NCBI RefSeq assembly: GCF_030209435.1
Contig: NZ_JARVRX010000010.1
Location: 186,001-250,000, forward strand
Reading direction: 5' to 3'
DNA: 64,000 bases
Source of the DNA: Mycolicibacterium sp. lyk4-40-TYG-92
GTDB taxonomy: Bacteria; Actinomycetota; Actinomycetes; Mycobacteriales; Mycobacteriaceae
The stretch's first letter is position 1. The number at the start of each line of letters is the position of its first letter. The notes beneath the pieces are model-generated. The model had not been told where the DNA came from. It saw nothing but the letters and a program-made list of their open reading frames with translations, and did no database searches. A program made the translations under genes and the position numbers. Positions 7,779-16,957 of this stretch are shown here, in pieces.

Positions 7779-9898
7779 TGCGGCGCCACCAGTCTCCAGA
7801 TCGGCTCGTCCTGTCCGTCCACGGACATGGTGCCGGCAGAGGTGAAGGTCATGGTGGCCTGCAGCGCCTGATAAACCCTGTCGGTGACGTCGATTCCGGG
7901 CTGCGGTGAACCGCTCTTGACCTGGTAGGCGACGTTGACCGCGGCGCCCCACATGTCGTAGACCACGGAGTATTCGCCGCCCAGACCACTGCTTACCGTG
8001 CCGGTGTCGATGCCGGCACGCAGACCCAGGTGGTTACCGGTTTCACTGTTGAACCGGTCGATGATGCGTTGGCATTCCAGCGCGAAGTCGACGGTCCGCC
8101 GGACGTTGTCCAGTCGCGGCGTGTTGAGGCCACAGCTGCCCAGGTAGCCGTTCCGGATCGCGCGGACGCGTTCGATGCCGAGATTGTCTGCGGCTGCATC
8201 GAATTGGCGCTCGAGCTCGGTGACGACAGCGAGCCCCTGCGACGTCAACTGTGCCTGGAGTCGGTCCAGCCCGATGACCTCGGTGAAGATCACCGTGACG
8301 TTCTGGTGCTCCTCGGGCACGATCTCCTCGCCCTGCTGGTAGCGCTCGACGACCGGTTCCGGCATCAACAGCGCCAGGAGTTTGGCGTTCTCCTTGCGTT
8401 GCTCGACGAGCAGCTCCTCCTTGACTGTCAGGCTGCGGCTCATCTCGTTGAAAGCCTCTGTCAGCTCGCCGATTTCGTCGCGCGTCTCGACGGGCACGTT
8501 GATGTTGTAGTCGCCGGCGCTGATCCGTTGCGCGCCCGCCTCCAGCCGCCGAATGGGTCGGACGAAGAGTTGCGCGAGGAACATCGCGGCGATGCAGACG
8601 ACGAAAATGATGCCGACGGTGGTCAACACGATGGTCCTGGTGAAGGCGGTCTCCCGCTGGAAAGCCTCCGCGGTATCGATCTTGCCGATGATGGTCCAGT
8701 GCAGTTCGGCGTCGGGAATCGTGATGGGAGCGTAGGCCAACAACACCTCATGACCGAGATAGTCGGTGGCCAGCCGGGTTCCGGACTCGCCCCGCAGCGC
8801 CTGCCGGTTGGTGGTCGGTGGCACCGGTTGCACCAGTGTGGTACCGCCCAGTTCGATGGCACGGTCGGCCACATCGGCAGGCGTGCCGGCCGCGACGACA
8901 TCGCTCTTGTAGGTCTGCTGATCCTGCAGGAACATCCGGGAATCCGAGCGCATCAGGTCATCGGGGCCGACCAGGAAGACTTCGCCGGTGTTGCCCAGGC
9001 CCGATTCCTTCCAGCGTTTGTCGAACGTCATCAGCCGGTTGATCTTCGTGACCGGGAATTGCAGGGCGAGCGCACCCATCGCGCGGCCGGCCGTCACGAT
9101 CGGTGTGATCATCCAGGCGGTGGGTTGGTTCTCCGCCGGTTGGTATATCTCGAAATCGGTGATACCCACGTAGTCGACAGAATTCGCGGACATCGCTTTC
9201 TCGTATGCGCCACGGAGTTTGGACCCGCTGTAGGGGCCGGTAAGGATGTTGGTGCCCAGGTCGACGTCTTTGTACGCGGTGTAGACCATGTTGCCCCGGT
9301 TGTCGAGGAGGATGGCGTCCTGGAATTCGAACCGGTTGACGATCTGCCGGAAGAAATCCTGGTATCGGGCGTTCGCGACTGACCAGATACTGCCGTCGTG
9401 GGCGTCGTCGACCTTGACCGCCGTGTCGTCGTCCTTCCGGACGGCGGTGTAGTTCGCCTGCAGATACCGCTGGGCGTTGTCCCTCGGGAGTAGTTGATCG
9501 ACGTTCAGCTTGGCGCCGCTGGCCTGCTGCACCTCCTTGAGAAAGGTGTTGGTGTAGTAGTCGGTGATCGACTGCGACTGCGCCGGGCTGATCGGTTTGT
9601 CGGCCAGCGCGTCGAAGCCCGCGGTGAACTCCGCCAGCGCGCCCTGGGTGTGGGCGCCGCGCGCATAGATGATCATCGAGTTCTTGAGATCGGACAGCTG
9701 GTCCTTCAGCTCGCGCGACTGCGACTGCCGAAGTTCGGTGAGCCGGTTCAGGACCGAGTCGCGCAGTGAGGCGCGCCCGGCCCGGAACCCGATGACGCCG
9801 ACGACGGTCGCCGCGATGATGGTGCACAGCACCAGCATCACCACGAGCTTCGACTGGATACTCACCCTGGACAGCAGCTGGCGACGCTGGAATCGCAT
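7775..9898 (-). CDS. degenerate class III adenylyl cyclase with Cache-like sensor and HAMP domain
   Basis: A 707-residue membrane protein (Rv2435c-like): TM1 near residues 16-40, a large extracytoplasmic Cache-like sensor, TM2 near 430-455, a HAMP domain (RPIRRLEAGAQRISAGDYNI) and a C-terminal cyclase domain from about residue 530. Key residues are altered: the first metal Asp is Glu540 (FTEVIG), the substrate Lys is Arg579, the second metal Asp is Asn583 (RNGYLG), and the transition-state Arg is Gln659, while Asp648 and Asn655 remain (YDMWGAAVN). It is probably inactive or has altered chemistry and may act as a sensor for the coupled channel. A GAAGGGACGG site precedes the ATG. Confidence 0.88.
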   Translation of the reverse strand: MRFQRRQLLSRVSIQSKLVVMLVLCTIIAATVVGVIGFRAGRASLRDSVLNRLTELRQSQSRELKDQLSDLKNSMIIYARGAHTQGALAEFTAGFDALADKPISPAQSQSITDYYTNTFLKEVQQASGAKLNVDQLLPRDNAQRYLQANYTAVRKDDDTAVKVDDAHDGSIWSVANARYQDFFRQIVNRFEFQDAILLDNRGNMVYTAYKDVDLGTNILTGPYSGSKLRGAYEKAMSANSVDYVGITDFEIYQPAENQPTAWMITPIVTAGRAMGALALQFPVTKINRLMTFDKRWKESGLGNTGEVFLVGPDDLMRSDSRMFLQDQQTYKSDVVAAGTPADVADRAIELGGTTLVQPVPPTTNRQALRGESGTRLATDYLGHEVLLAYAPITIPDAELHWTIIGKIDTAEAFQRETAFTRTIVLTTVGIIFVVCIAAMFLAQLFVRPIRRLEAGAQRISAGDYNINVPVETRDEIGELTEAFNEMSRSLTVKEELLVEQRKENAKLLALLMPEPVVERYQQGEEIVPEEHQNVTVIFTEVIGLDRLQAQLTSQGLAVVTELERQFDAAADNLGIERVRAIRNGYLGSCGLNTPRLDNVRRTVDFALECQRIIDRFNSETGNHLGLRAGIDTGTVSSGLGGEYSVVYDMWGAAVNVAYQVKSGSPQPGIDVTDRVYQALQATMTFTSAGTMSVDGQDEPIWRLVAPQ

Positions 9899-10023
9899 TG
9901 CCGTCCCTTCGCCGGCCCGGCCTCATCGGTCGGGCCGCGGATCAACACCGATGGTGGCAGCCGAGGCCCACGTGCAGAAGGGAATTGGGCAAGAAATTTA
10001 CGTGGAAGGTCAGCTGTGGCCGG

Positions 10024-10515
10024 TCAGCCCTCGGCCAGCGCCGCCAGTTCGGGCCCGGACACCCGGTAGGTGGTCCACTCGGTCTGCGGTTTGCCGCCGA
10101 CCTCGTCGTACAGGGCGATGGCATTCACGTTCCAGTTCAGGACCGCCCACTGCAGGCGTGAGTATCCGCGCTCGACGCATTCCTGTGCCAGTGTCGACAG
10201 CAGCTTGCGGGCCAGGCCGCGGCGCCGGAAGTCGGGGCGCACGAACAGGTCTTCGAGATAGATGCCGGAGACACCATCCCACGTCGAGAAGTTCAGGAAC
10301 CACAGCGCGAACGCCGCCGGCCGCCCGTCGACCTCGACGAAATGGCCCGAAACGGCGGCCTGCCCCGATTCGGCGCCGCCGAACAGCGCGGTCCGAATCT
10401 GCGCTTCGGTCACGGTGCACTGATCGGCGGCCTTCTCGAAGGCGGCCAGCTCGTGGATCATCGCGGTGATCTCGACTTCGTCGCCAGGAACGGCGGGTCG
10501 GATGGTCGTCGTCAT
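10024..10515 (-). CDS. GNAT N-acetyltransferase (Rv3216-like)
   Basis: A 163-residue GCN5-type acetyltransferase resembling spermidine/spermine and thialysine acetyltransferases. The acetyl-CoA motif is LEDLFVRPDFRRRGLARKLL (about residues 87-106) and the Trp/Asn segment WAVLNWNVNAIALYDEVG is typical of the SAT subgroup. Substrate unknown. It follows entC on the same strand with 13 bases between, so it is the last gene of the gpm2-entC unit. The 125 bases separating it from the cyclase start downstream contain no gene. Confidence 0.85.
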   Translation of the reverse strand: MTTTIRPAVPGDEVEITAMIHELAAFEKAADQCTVTEAQIRTALFGGAESGQAAVSGHFVEVDGRPAAFALWFLNFSTWDGVSGIYLEDLFVRPDFRRRGLARKLLSTLAQECVERGYSRLQWAVLNWNVNAIALYDEVGGKPQTEWTTYRVSGPELAALAEG

Positions 10516-10528
10516 TTGTCGTGTCCCG

Positions 10529-11614
10529 TCATTGCGCTACCCCCAGTGCGGTCAGCATCGTCCTGAATTTTGTTGTGGTCTCGGTGACTTCGTCATCGGG
10601 GTCGGATTCGGCGACGATACCGCCGCCGGCGCGGGCGTCGACGGACAGCCGGTCCGCGGCCAGTTGTCCGCACCGGATCGACACCACCCACCGGCCGTCG
10701 CCTGCGTTGTCGCACCAGCCGACCGCACCGGCATAGAACCCGCGGTCGCCTTCGAGTTCGTTGATCAGCCGCGCCGCCGCCGCGGTGGGAACCCCGCCGA
10801 CGGCCGGCGTCGGATGCAGTGCGATCGCCAAGTCCAGTGCGGTGGTAGAGGTTTCGCGCAGCCGGCCGACGATCGGGGTGCTCAGATGCCACACGGCCGT
10901 GGTGGCGCTCAACTGGGGTTCGGCGGCGATGTCGAGTTCACTGCACAGTGGTTCGAGCGCCTCACGCATGATGTCGACCACCAGCTGGTGCTCGTGCCGG
11001 TTCTTGGCCGACGCCGCCAGCGCGGCGCCGTTGGCGGCGTCGGTCTCGGGGTCGGCCGACCGCGGCGCCGAGCCGGCGAACGGTTTGCATGTCACGACAT
11101 CGCCGCGGCGGGCCACCAGCAGTTCGGGGCTCGCGCCGAGCAGCGCGGTGCCGGAGTATGGTGCGCCGGCTGCGCTCAGATCGGTGAAAAACGCTGTGGC
11201 GCTGCGGTCGTCGGCGAGCCGGCTCAGTATTGCGTACGGGTCCAGGGCGTCGTCGGCGACGAGCTGCAGCGCCCGGGCCAGCACCACCTTGTGCAGGCCT
11301 GCCGCAGGGTCGCGCAGGGCCCGTACCGCCGCGGCCACCCGGGCCCGGTGTTCGGCGGGCGACGGCAGGCTGGCCGCGATCCGGACGGCCGGCAGCTGGT
11401 CAGCGGTGAACGGCAGCGCGTCGGCATACGTGACGGCGTCCGGCGCCATCAACGCGGCGGGGGAGTCGAGGTCGAAAGGCAAGGCGCCCACCAGGATCCG
11501 CACGTCGTCGGCGGACAGTGCCCGTCGTGCGTCGTCCAGGTCGGGGAACGCCCGCGCCGGACCGTCTGCCAGCATCACCCCATCGGGACCCGCCAGCACG
11601 AAAACCGGGGTCAC
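10529..11614 (-). CDS. entC: isochorismate synthase EntC/MenF
   Basis: A 361-residue chorismate-binding enzyme that isomerises chorismate to isochorismate for menaquinone or salicylate-type products. The C-terminal chorismate domain shows LHKVVLARAL, GASPELLVARRGD, KPFAGSAPR, KNRHEHQLVVDIM, HPTPAVGGVP and RGFYAGAVGW in order. The N-terminal 90 residues are variable as in the family. The GTG start at 11614 overlaps the gpm2 stop by 4 bases (GTGA), so translation is coupled. In M. tuberculosis the same neighbours are present (Rv3215-Rv3214). Confidence 0.92.
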   Translation of the reverse strand: MTPVFVLAGPDGVMLADGPARAFPDLDDARRALSADDVRILVGALPFDLDSPAALMAPDAVTYADALPFTADQLPAVRIAASLPSPAEHRARVAAAVRALRDPAAGLHKVVLARALQLVADDALDPYAILSRLADDRSATAFFTDLSAAGAPYSGTALLGASPELLVARRGDVVTCKPFAGSAPRSADPETDAANGAALAASAKNRHEHQLVVDIMREALEPLCSELDIAAEPQLSATTAVWHLSTPIVGRLRETSTTALDLAIALHPTPAVGGVPTAAAARLINELEGDRGFYAGAVGWCDNAGDGRWVVSIRCGQLAADRLSVDARAGGGIVAESDPDDEVTETTTKFRTMLTALGVAQ

Positions 11615-12234
11615 TCGGGCAGGCACGGGTTGGGGTGGCCGGTCAGGCCCAGCGCGACCAACTGGCGCACGCGGTGCTCGAAGCCGCACACCGAGATCGA
11701 GGCCGCCGCCATGGAGATGCGGATGCCGTCGGTCACCGGGAGCTCCATCCACCGCGTCATCACGGCCCGCGAGAAGTGGCCGTGCCCGACGAACACCACG
11801 TCGCGCGTCGCCATGTGGTCGAGGGCCAGCGCCACGGCGCGGTCGGCGCGGGCACTGACGTCGGCCAGGCTCTCGCCGCCGGGGCAGCCGTGCGTCCACA
11901 CCAGCCAGTCGGGCACCTGCTCGCGAATCTGCGGTGTCGTCAGGCCCTCGTAATCGCCGTAGTCCCACTCGGCCAGCAGTTCGGTGGTCTCGGCGACGTC
12001 CAGCCCGGCGAGTTCGGCGGTGACCACCGCCCGCCGGCGCGGGCTGCTGATCACCAATGGGTCGTCGAGCTTCAGTTCGGCCAGCGCCGAGGCGGCGCTG
12101 CGGGCCTGCTGCAGTCCCTCGTCGGTCAGGTCCAGATCGGTACGACCGGTGTGCCGGCCGCTGCGCGACCATTCGGTCTGGCCGTGGCGAAGCAATAGCA
12201 GCCGGTGTCTGGTCGGGTCGACTGCGATATCCAC
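11611..12234 (-). CDS. gpm2: histidine phosphatase family protein (Gpm2/EntD-like)
   Basis: A 207-residue histidine phosphatase. The phosphohistidine motif LLLLRHGQTEW is near the N-terminus, SSPRRRAVVTAEL and ELLAEWDYGDYEG follow, and the second catalytic histidine is in VGHGHFSRA. The M. tuberculosis homologue was first called phosphoglycerate mutase but behaves as an acid phosphatase. The GTG at 12234 was chosen because the homologue begins a few residues before RHRLLLLRHG; an ATG at 12270 would add 12 residues and reach into the divergent promoter. Confidence 0.85.
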   Translation of the reverse strand: MDIAVDPTRHRLLLLRHGQTEWSRSGRHTGRTDLDLTDEGLQQARSAASALAELKLDDPLVISSPRRRAVVTAELAGLDVAETTELLAEWDYGDYEGLTTPQIREQVPDWLVWTHGCPGGESLADVSARADRAVALALDHMATRDVVFVGHGHFSRAVMTRWMELPVTDGIRISMAAASISVCGFEHRVRQLVALGLTGHPNPCLPE

Positions 12235-12293
12235 GCCCGAGATTCTGCCCCACGGTGAGCGGCGCCACATGGCCGCGTGTCAGGATGGGCACC

Positions 12294-13097
12294 GTGACAC
12301 GGGTACTTGCGGTCGCCAACCAAAAAGGTGGGGTCGCAAAAACGACGACAGTGGCGTCGCTGGGTGCAGCGCTGACCGAGGAGGGCCAGCGGGTACTGCT
12401 CGTCGACCTCGATCCGCAGGGCTGTCTGACCTTTTCGCTCGGCCAGGACCCGGACAAGCTGCCGGTCTCGGTGCACGAGGTGCTGCTCGGCGACGTGGAA
12501 CCCGATGTCGCGCTGGTTTCGACCGCCGAGGGCATGACCCTGCTGCCGGCCAACATCGACCTGGCGGGCGCCGAGGCGATGCTGCTGATGCGGGCCGGCC
12601 GGGAGTACGCGCTCAAGCGCGCGCTCGCAAAATTGGCGACCAGTGCCGACCCTTTCGATGTGGTGATCATCGACTGCCCGCCGTCCCTGGGCGTGCTGAC
12701 GCTCAACGGCCTGACGGCCGCCGACGACGTCGTCGTGCCTCTGCAGTGCGAGACGCTGGCGCACCGCGGCGTCGGCCAGTTCCTGCGGACCGTCACCGAC
12801 GTGCAGCAGATCACCAACCCAGACCTGCGGCTGCTGGGCGCGCTGCCGACGCTGTATGACGCGCGCACCACGCACAGCCGCGACGTCCTGCTCGACGTGG
12901 CCGACCGCTACAGCCTCGTGGTGCTCGCCCCGCCGATCCCGCGGACGGTGCGGTTCGCCGAGGCCAGCGCGTCCGGTTCGTCGGTCCTCGCGGGCCGGAA
13001 GAACAAGGGCGCCATCGCCTATCGCGAACTGGCGCAGTCGCTGCTGAAGCACTGGAAGAAGAACAAGGCGCTGCCGGTCTTCACTCCTGAGGTGTGA
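12294..13097 (+). CDS. ParA/Soj-like ATPase (Rv3213c-like)
   Basis: A 267-residue P-loop ATPase of the ParA/MinD group. The deviant Walker A is NQKGGVAKTTTVASLGAAL, Walker A' is VLLVDLDPQG and Walker B is VVIIDCPPSLG. It is an orphan: no ParB and no parS-like site is seen next to it, and the chromosomal parAB lies near oriC in mycobacteria. The homologue has been linked to chromosome segregation or growth control. GTG at 12294 was preferred because AGGA lies 8 bases upstream; an in-frame ATG at 12285 adds three residues. It converges on the next gene with 9 bases between. Confidence 0.88.
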   Translation: MTRVLAVANQKGGVAKTTTVASLGAALTEEGQRVLLVDLDPQGCLTFSLGQDPDKLPVSVHEVLLGDVEPDVALVSTAEGMTLLPANIDLAGAEAMLLMRAGREYALKRALAKLATSADPFDVVIIDCPPSLGVLTLNGLTAADDVVVPLQCETLAHRGVGQFLRTVTDVQQITNPDLRLLGALPTLYDARTTHSRDVLLDVADRYSLVVLAPPIPRTVRFAEASASGSSVLAGRKNKGAIAYRELAQSLLKHWKKNKALPVFTPEV

Positions 13098-13106
13098 CGG
13101 CGCGGG

Positions 13107-14321
13107 TCACTGACCCAGCGCCACCAATTGACTGCCGCGCTGCTCCAGCAGCACCGAACCGGCGAGGGCCGGGATGACCGCGGTGTTGACCGGCGGCCTG
13201 GCCAGTGCGATGTGCGTCTGGCCGGCACCACTCTGCGCGTCGAACGTGTCGTAGCCGCTGGTCACCGGAACCAGCAGATGTCCGGCCAGCATGGTGGCCG
13301 GGCCGATCGGTGCCTGCCCACCCTGCGCGCTGACGGTGTACTTGTAGCGCAGCCCGTTGGCGTCGAAGACCAGCACCGAGTCGCCGGTGTACCAGGTGAC
13401 GACGTCACCGACCCGGGTCGTCGCCGTCACCGGCGTCGGGGGATGCGGCAGCAGGGTGCTGGCGATGGTGTTGCCGGTTTCGTCGATGATGTTCACGCAC
13501 GGCTGCGGCGTCGGCACGTAGATCGCCGCCTTGGTCTCGGACACCGCGATCACCTGGGCGTCGGAGTCCACGCCGACACCGGGCAGCGCCACCCGCTTGA
13601 CGTCCGGCTGGTCTTCTTCCTTGGCGGCCTTGAGCAGCGTCAACCGCAGGTCGTTCTGTTTGGGGCAGGCCTCCATGACGGCCACCGACGCCGGGCTGGC
13701 CGCCGCGGACGTCAGCCGGCACAGGGGAGAGGCCGGCACGCCGGGCTTGACCACCGCGTCGAGGTAGCCGTAGCTGATCATCCGCACCAGGTCCGAGCGC
13801 CACTGCTCCAGCCGGCTGTCGCCGTACGACAGGATCGTCGTGCCGTCGGTGGACAGTTTCACCTCGGCGTCGGCCAGGCTGCTGCGGGCGGGCCCGCGGC
13901 GTCCGGTGCTCGCGTCGATGGCGCTGGCCTGCCCGCAGCCGCGGCCGTCGGGGTACACCGCCACCGCGAACTGGTACACGGTGGTGACGCCGCACAGCTC
14001 GCGGCCGCGCGAGTAGCTCCACAAGGTGCTGCCGGTGGCCGGGTCGCGACCCAGCATCTCGTCGCCGTCGCCGGTCACCACGACACCGCCGACGACCGCG
14101 GGCTGCGTGGTCTTGCCGCTGGCGGCGGTCCACAGTTCGCGCAGCGTCGTGGGCACCGTCTTCGCGGCGTGCAACGCCGGGACGGGACGGTCGGCGGGCC
14201 GGCTGACGGTGGCCCGCGCGTCGCTGTTCCACCAGATCAGCGCGGCGCCGACCGCGACCACCACCACGATGGCCGCGGCGGCGATCAGATCAGCTTTGGT
14301 ACGTCGTTCCGGTTTGACCAT
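13107..14321 (-). CDS. membrane-anchored beta-propeller-like protein (Rv3212-like)
   Basis: A 404-residue protein with a short basic N-terminus (MVKPERRTK), one transmembrane helix (about residues 11-30) and an extracytoplasmic domain made of repeated beta units such as GVVVTGDGDEMLGRDPATGS, VYQFAVAVYPDGRGCG and GDVVTWYTGDSVLVFDANG, which suggests a PQQ-like propeller. Four or more cysteines could form disulphides outside the cell. The function is unknown; mycobacterial homologues are annotated as alanine- and valine-rich proteins. It lies 20 bases after rhlE on the same strand. Confidence 0.8.
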   Translation of the reverse strand: MVKPERRTKADLIAAAAIVVVVAVGAALIWWNSDARATVSRPADRPVPALHAAKTVPTTLRELWTAASGKTTQPAVVGGVVVTGDGDEMLGRDPATGSTLWSYSRGRELCGVTTVYQFAVAVYPDGRGCGQASAIDASTGRRGPARSSLADAEVKLSTDGTTILSYGDSRLEQWRSDLVRMISYGYLDAVVKPGVPASPLCRLTSAAASPASVAVMEACPKQNDLRLTLLKAAKEEDQPDVKRVALPGVGVDSDAQVIAVSETKAAIYVPTPQPCVNIIDETGNTIASTLLPHPPTPVTATTRVGDVVTWYTGDSVLVFDANGLRYKYTVSAQGGQAPIGPATMLAGHLLVPVTSGYDTFDAQSGAGQTHIALARPPVNTAVIPALAGSVLLEQRGSQLVALGQ

Positions 14322-14341
14322 AGGGCGCCGACGACCTGCGG

Positions 14342-15895
14342 CTATTCGGCGGCAGGTGCGGCGACGACCGCGGCCTCTGCGGCGGCCTTGCTCGGACGAC
14401 GACGCCGGCGGCGACGACCCGAGTGGGTCGACTCGGTGGCGCTGTCACCGGTGGGTGCGCTCGCTTCGGCGGGGGTGTCGCCCTCGGCGGCACCGGATGC
14501 CTCGACATGACCCGTGGCCGATTCGCCGGCGCGGGTGCGGCGGCGCGACCGGCTGCGGCTGCGGGCGGGGCGGTCCTTGTCGGCGCTCGACTCGCGCTTG
14601 ACCTCGGGGTCAGAAGCCGACTTCTTGGCGGGCTTGGCCCGCGAGGCGCCGACCGATCCGGTGACATCGGTCGGGATGTCCAGCTCTTCGTACAGGTGCG
14701 GCGAGCGCGAGTACGTCTCGGCCGGGTCCGGGCAGTCCAGGTTGAGGGCCTTGTCGATGAGCGCCCAGCGGGTCAGCTCGTCCCAGTCGACCAGCGTGAC
14801 GGCGATGCCGGTCTTACCGGCGCGACCGGTACGACCGATGCGGTGCACGTAGGACATCTCGTCTTCGGGAATCTGGTAGTTGATGACATGCGTGATGTCG
14901 TCGATGTCGATGCCGCGGGCGGCGACGTCGGTCGCGACCAGCACGTCGATGTCGCCGTTACGGAACGACTTGAGGGCCTTCTCGCGGGCGATCTGGCCCA
15001 GGTCGCCATGCACGGCGCCGACCTTGAAGCCGCGCTCGGCCAGCTCGTCCGCCACCTTCTGGGCGGTGCGCTTGGTGCGGGTGAAGATCATGGTCGCGCC
15101 GCGGCCGTTGGCCTGCAGGATCCGGGTGACCATCTCCACCTTGTCCAGCGCGTGGGCGCGGTAGACGTACTGCTTGGTGGAGTCGTGCGTGGCTGCCGAG
15201 TGCGGGGCCTCGGCCCGGATGTGCGTCGGCTGGTTCATGAAGGTGCGCGCGAGCGTGATGATCGGGTCCGGCATGGTGGCCGAGAACAGCATGGCCTGCC
15301 GCGAATCCGGGGTCAGCCGCAGGATGCGCTCGATGTCGGGCAGGAAGCCCAGATCCAGCATCTCGTCGGCCTCGTCCAGGACCAGGACGCTGAGGCCACC
15401 GAGCTGCAGGTGACCCTGCTGGGCCAGGTCCAGGAGCCGGCCCGGGGTGCCGACGATGACGTCGACGCCCTGCTGCAGGGCTTCGATCTGCGGCTCATAG
15501 GGGCGGCCGCCGTAGATGGCTTCGACGCGGAGTTTGCGTTCCCCGTTCTCGCCGGCCTTGAGGTGTTTGCCGGCCATGGTGAGGTCGCCGTAGACCTGGA
15601 TGCAGAGTTCGCGGGTCGGGACGACGACGAGTGCGCGGGGCGTGCCGGTCAGCGGCAGCGACGGATCGGAGGTGACGCGGTGCAGCAGGGGCACACCGAA
15701 CGCCAGGGTCTTGCCCATGCCGGTGCGGGCCTGGCCGATCAGGTCGTCGCCGGCGAGGGCCAACGGGAGCGTCAGCTCCTGGATGGCGAACGGGTGGGCC
15801 TTGCCGTCTTCGGCGAGCGCCTGGACGATTTCGTCGCGAACGCCGAGGTCAGCGAATGTTTTTTCTTCGGTTGTCTTTGCAGTCAATGCGGTCAT
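14342..15895 (-). CDS. rhlE: DEAD-box RNA helicase RhlE
   Basis: A 517-residue ATP-dependent RNA helicase. Motifs run in order: Q motif FAIQELTLPLA, ARTGMGKT (residues 56-63), PTRELCIQ, TPGRLLDL, VLDEADEML, FSATMP, IFTRTKRTA, DVAARGIDI and HRIGRTGRAGKTG. The last 120 residues are basic and low in complexity (RSRSRSRRRTR and RRRRRRPSK), the type of tail that tethers the helicase to RNA or ribosomes. It probably unwinds structured RNA during ribosome assembly or mRNA decay. Its upstream region of over 300 bases could hold a long leader. Confidence 0.93.
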   Translation of the reverse strand: MTALTAKTTEEKTFADLGVRDEIVQALAEDGKAHPFAIQELTLPLALAGDDLIGQARTGMGKTLAFGVPLLHRVTSDPSLPLTGTPRALVVVPTRELCIQVYGDLTMAGKHLKAGENGERKLRVEAIYGGRPYEPQIEALQQGVDVIVGTPGRLLDLAQQGHLQLGGLSVLVLDEADEMLDLGFLPDIERILRLTPDSRQAMLFSATMPDPIITLARTFMNQPTHIRAEAPHSAATHDSTKQYVYRAHALDKVEMVTRILQANGRGATMIFTRTKRTAQKVADELAERGFKVGAVHGDLGQIAREKALKSFRNGDIDVLVATDVAARGIDIDDITHVINYQIPEDEMSYVHRIGRTGRAGKTGIAVTLVDWDELTRWALIDKALNLDCPDPAETYSRSPHLYEELDIPTDVTGSVGASRAKPAKKSASDPEVKRESSADKDRPARSRSRSRRRTRAGESATGHVEASGAAEGDTPAEASAPTGDSATESTHSGRRRRRRRPSKAAAEAAVVAAPAAE

Positions 15896-16222
15896 GAGGT
15901 GGCGTGGATGCCTTCCAGTGTTATCGGAGTCAGTGCTCGCTGTTTGTCCACGCGCGCACGAGTCTGACGATCAACACTTGGGCCCTCGGGGCGATTCTGC
16001 CGATTCAGCCGGGTGTTCCGGCGAGCTGGAGAACCGCCTACCGCGTAGGTCGCGGATGGAGGCGGGCCAACACGTGCACGCACATTTCCTTGGTCGCAGC
16101 CGGTCGCGGGCCAGACCCTTCTCGGATCCGGAACTTGCTCGGAACTGGCTACAGCCGAGACCATTGTAGCTGGTCGCATCGCCGGTCGGCTGTGACGCGA
16201 GTCGCGGTCTACAGTTGGGGCC
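15896..16222. other. intergenic region between divergent rhlE and ferritin-like gene
   Basis: About 330 bases without a convincing gene. It must hold both divergent promoters and perhaps a long rhlE leader. I see no clear terminator, repeat or consensus promoter pair in it. Confidence 0.6.
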
Positions 16223-16924
16223 ATGCCTTCGACGTCCCAGGCGCGGCCCGAGCAGACGGCAACTCCGGTGCAGCCGGCGGTGTCCGGCGATCATCCCGGT
16301 GTCAACGAGTTGTTCGCCTTGTTGGCCTACGGCGAGGTCGCCGCGTTCTACCGGTTGACCGAGGAGGCGCGGATGGCGCCGAACCTGGCCGGGCGCATCA
16401 ACCTGGCGCGCATGGCCGCCGCCGAGATGGGGCACTTCGACGTGCTGCGTGAGGCGCTGCTGCGCCGCGGCGTCGACGTCGTCCCGGCCATGACGAAATA
16501 CGCACCGGCACTGGAGAACTACCACCGGCTGACCACGCCGAGCACGTGGCTCGAGGCGCTGGTCAAGACCTACGTCGGCGACGCCCTCGCGGCAGATTTC
16601 TACCTGGAGATCGCCGGTTCGCTGCCTGCCGAGGCCGCCGACGTGGTGCGCGCGGTGCTGTCGGAGACCGGGCACTCCCAGTTCGTCGTGGCCGAGGTGC
16701 GGGCCGCGGTCAGCGCCAGCGACCGGCAGCGGCACCGGTTGGCGTTGTGGTCGCGGCGGCTGCTGGGGGAGGCGATCACGCAGGCGCAGTTCGTGATGGC
16801 CGAGCATGACGAACTCGTCGACCTGGTGCTGTCCAGCGGCGAGGGCCTGACCCAGATGACCGAGTTCTTCGAGCGCCTGCAGGAGACACACAAGAACCGG
16901 GTGCGCGAACTCGGCCTCGGCTGA
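16223..16924 (+). CDS. ferritin-like domain protein (Rv3210c-like)
   Basis: A 233-residue all-helical protein related to the MiaE-like branch of the ferritin-like superfamily. Candidate di-iron ligands are Glu and His in MAAAEMGHFDVL and in LSETGHSQFVVAEV, plus Glu in GEVAAFYRLTEEAR and EAITQAQFVMAEHDE. The spacing of Glu and ExxH pairs fits a carboxylate-bridged metal site. The substrate is unknown; MiaE hydroxylates tRNA, but this actinobacterial group is not characterised. The ATG start gives a 20-residue Thr/Pro-rich head before the fold. Confidence 0.78.
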   Translation: MPSTSQARPEQTATPVQPAVSGDHPGVNELFALLAYGEVAAFYRLTEEARMAPNLAGRINLARMAAAEMGHFDVLREALLRRGVDVVPAMTKYAPALENYHRLTTPSTWLEALVKTYVGDALAADFYLEIAGSLPAEAADVVRAVLSETGHSQFVVAEVRAAVSASDRQRHRLALWSRRLLGEAITQAQFVMAEHDELVDLVLSSGEGLTQMTEFFERLQETHKNRVRELGLG

Positions 16925-16957
16925 GCTCACACACCCGGTCCTGTGGTGCCGTGGTGA

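Noticed and set aside
8030..9382. Plus-strand frame of 450 codons opposite the cyclase
   Set aside because: Shadow of the cyclase gene; no recognisable domain.
12294..13097. A parAB partition locus with parS sites
   Set aside because: Only a ParA-like ATPase is present; no ParB gene and no parS-like palindrome was seen around it.
14423..15967. Plus-strand frame of 514 codons opposite rhlE
   Set aside because: Antisense shadow of the helicase, rich in Gly, Val and Asp, no motif.
15904..16452. Plus-strand frame in the rhlE upstream region
   Set aside because: Runs out of frame into the ferritin-like gene and has no family similarity or ribosome site.
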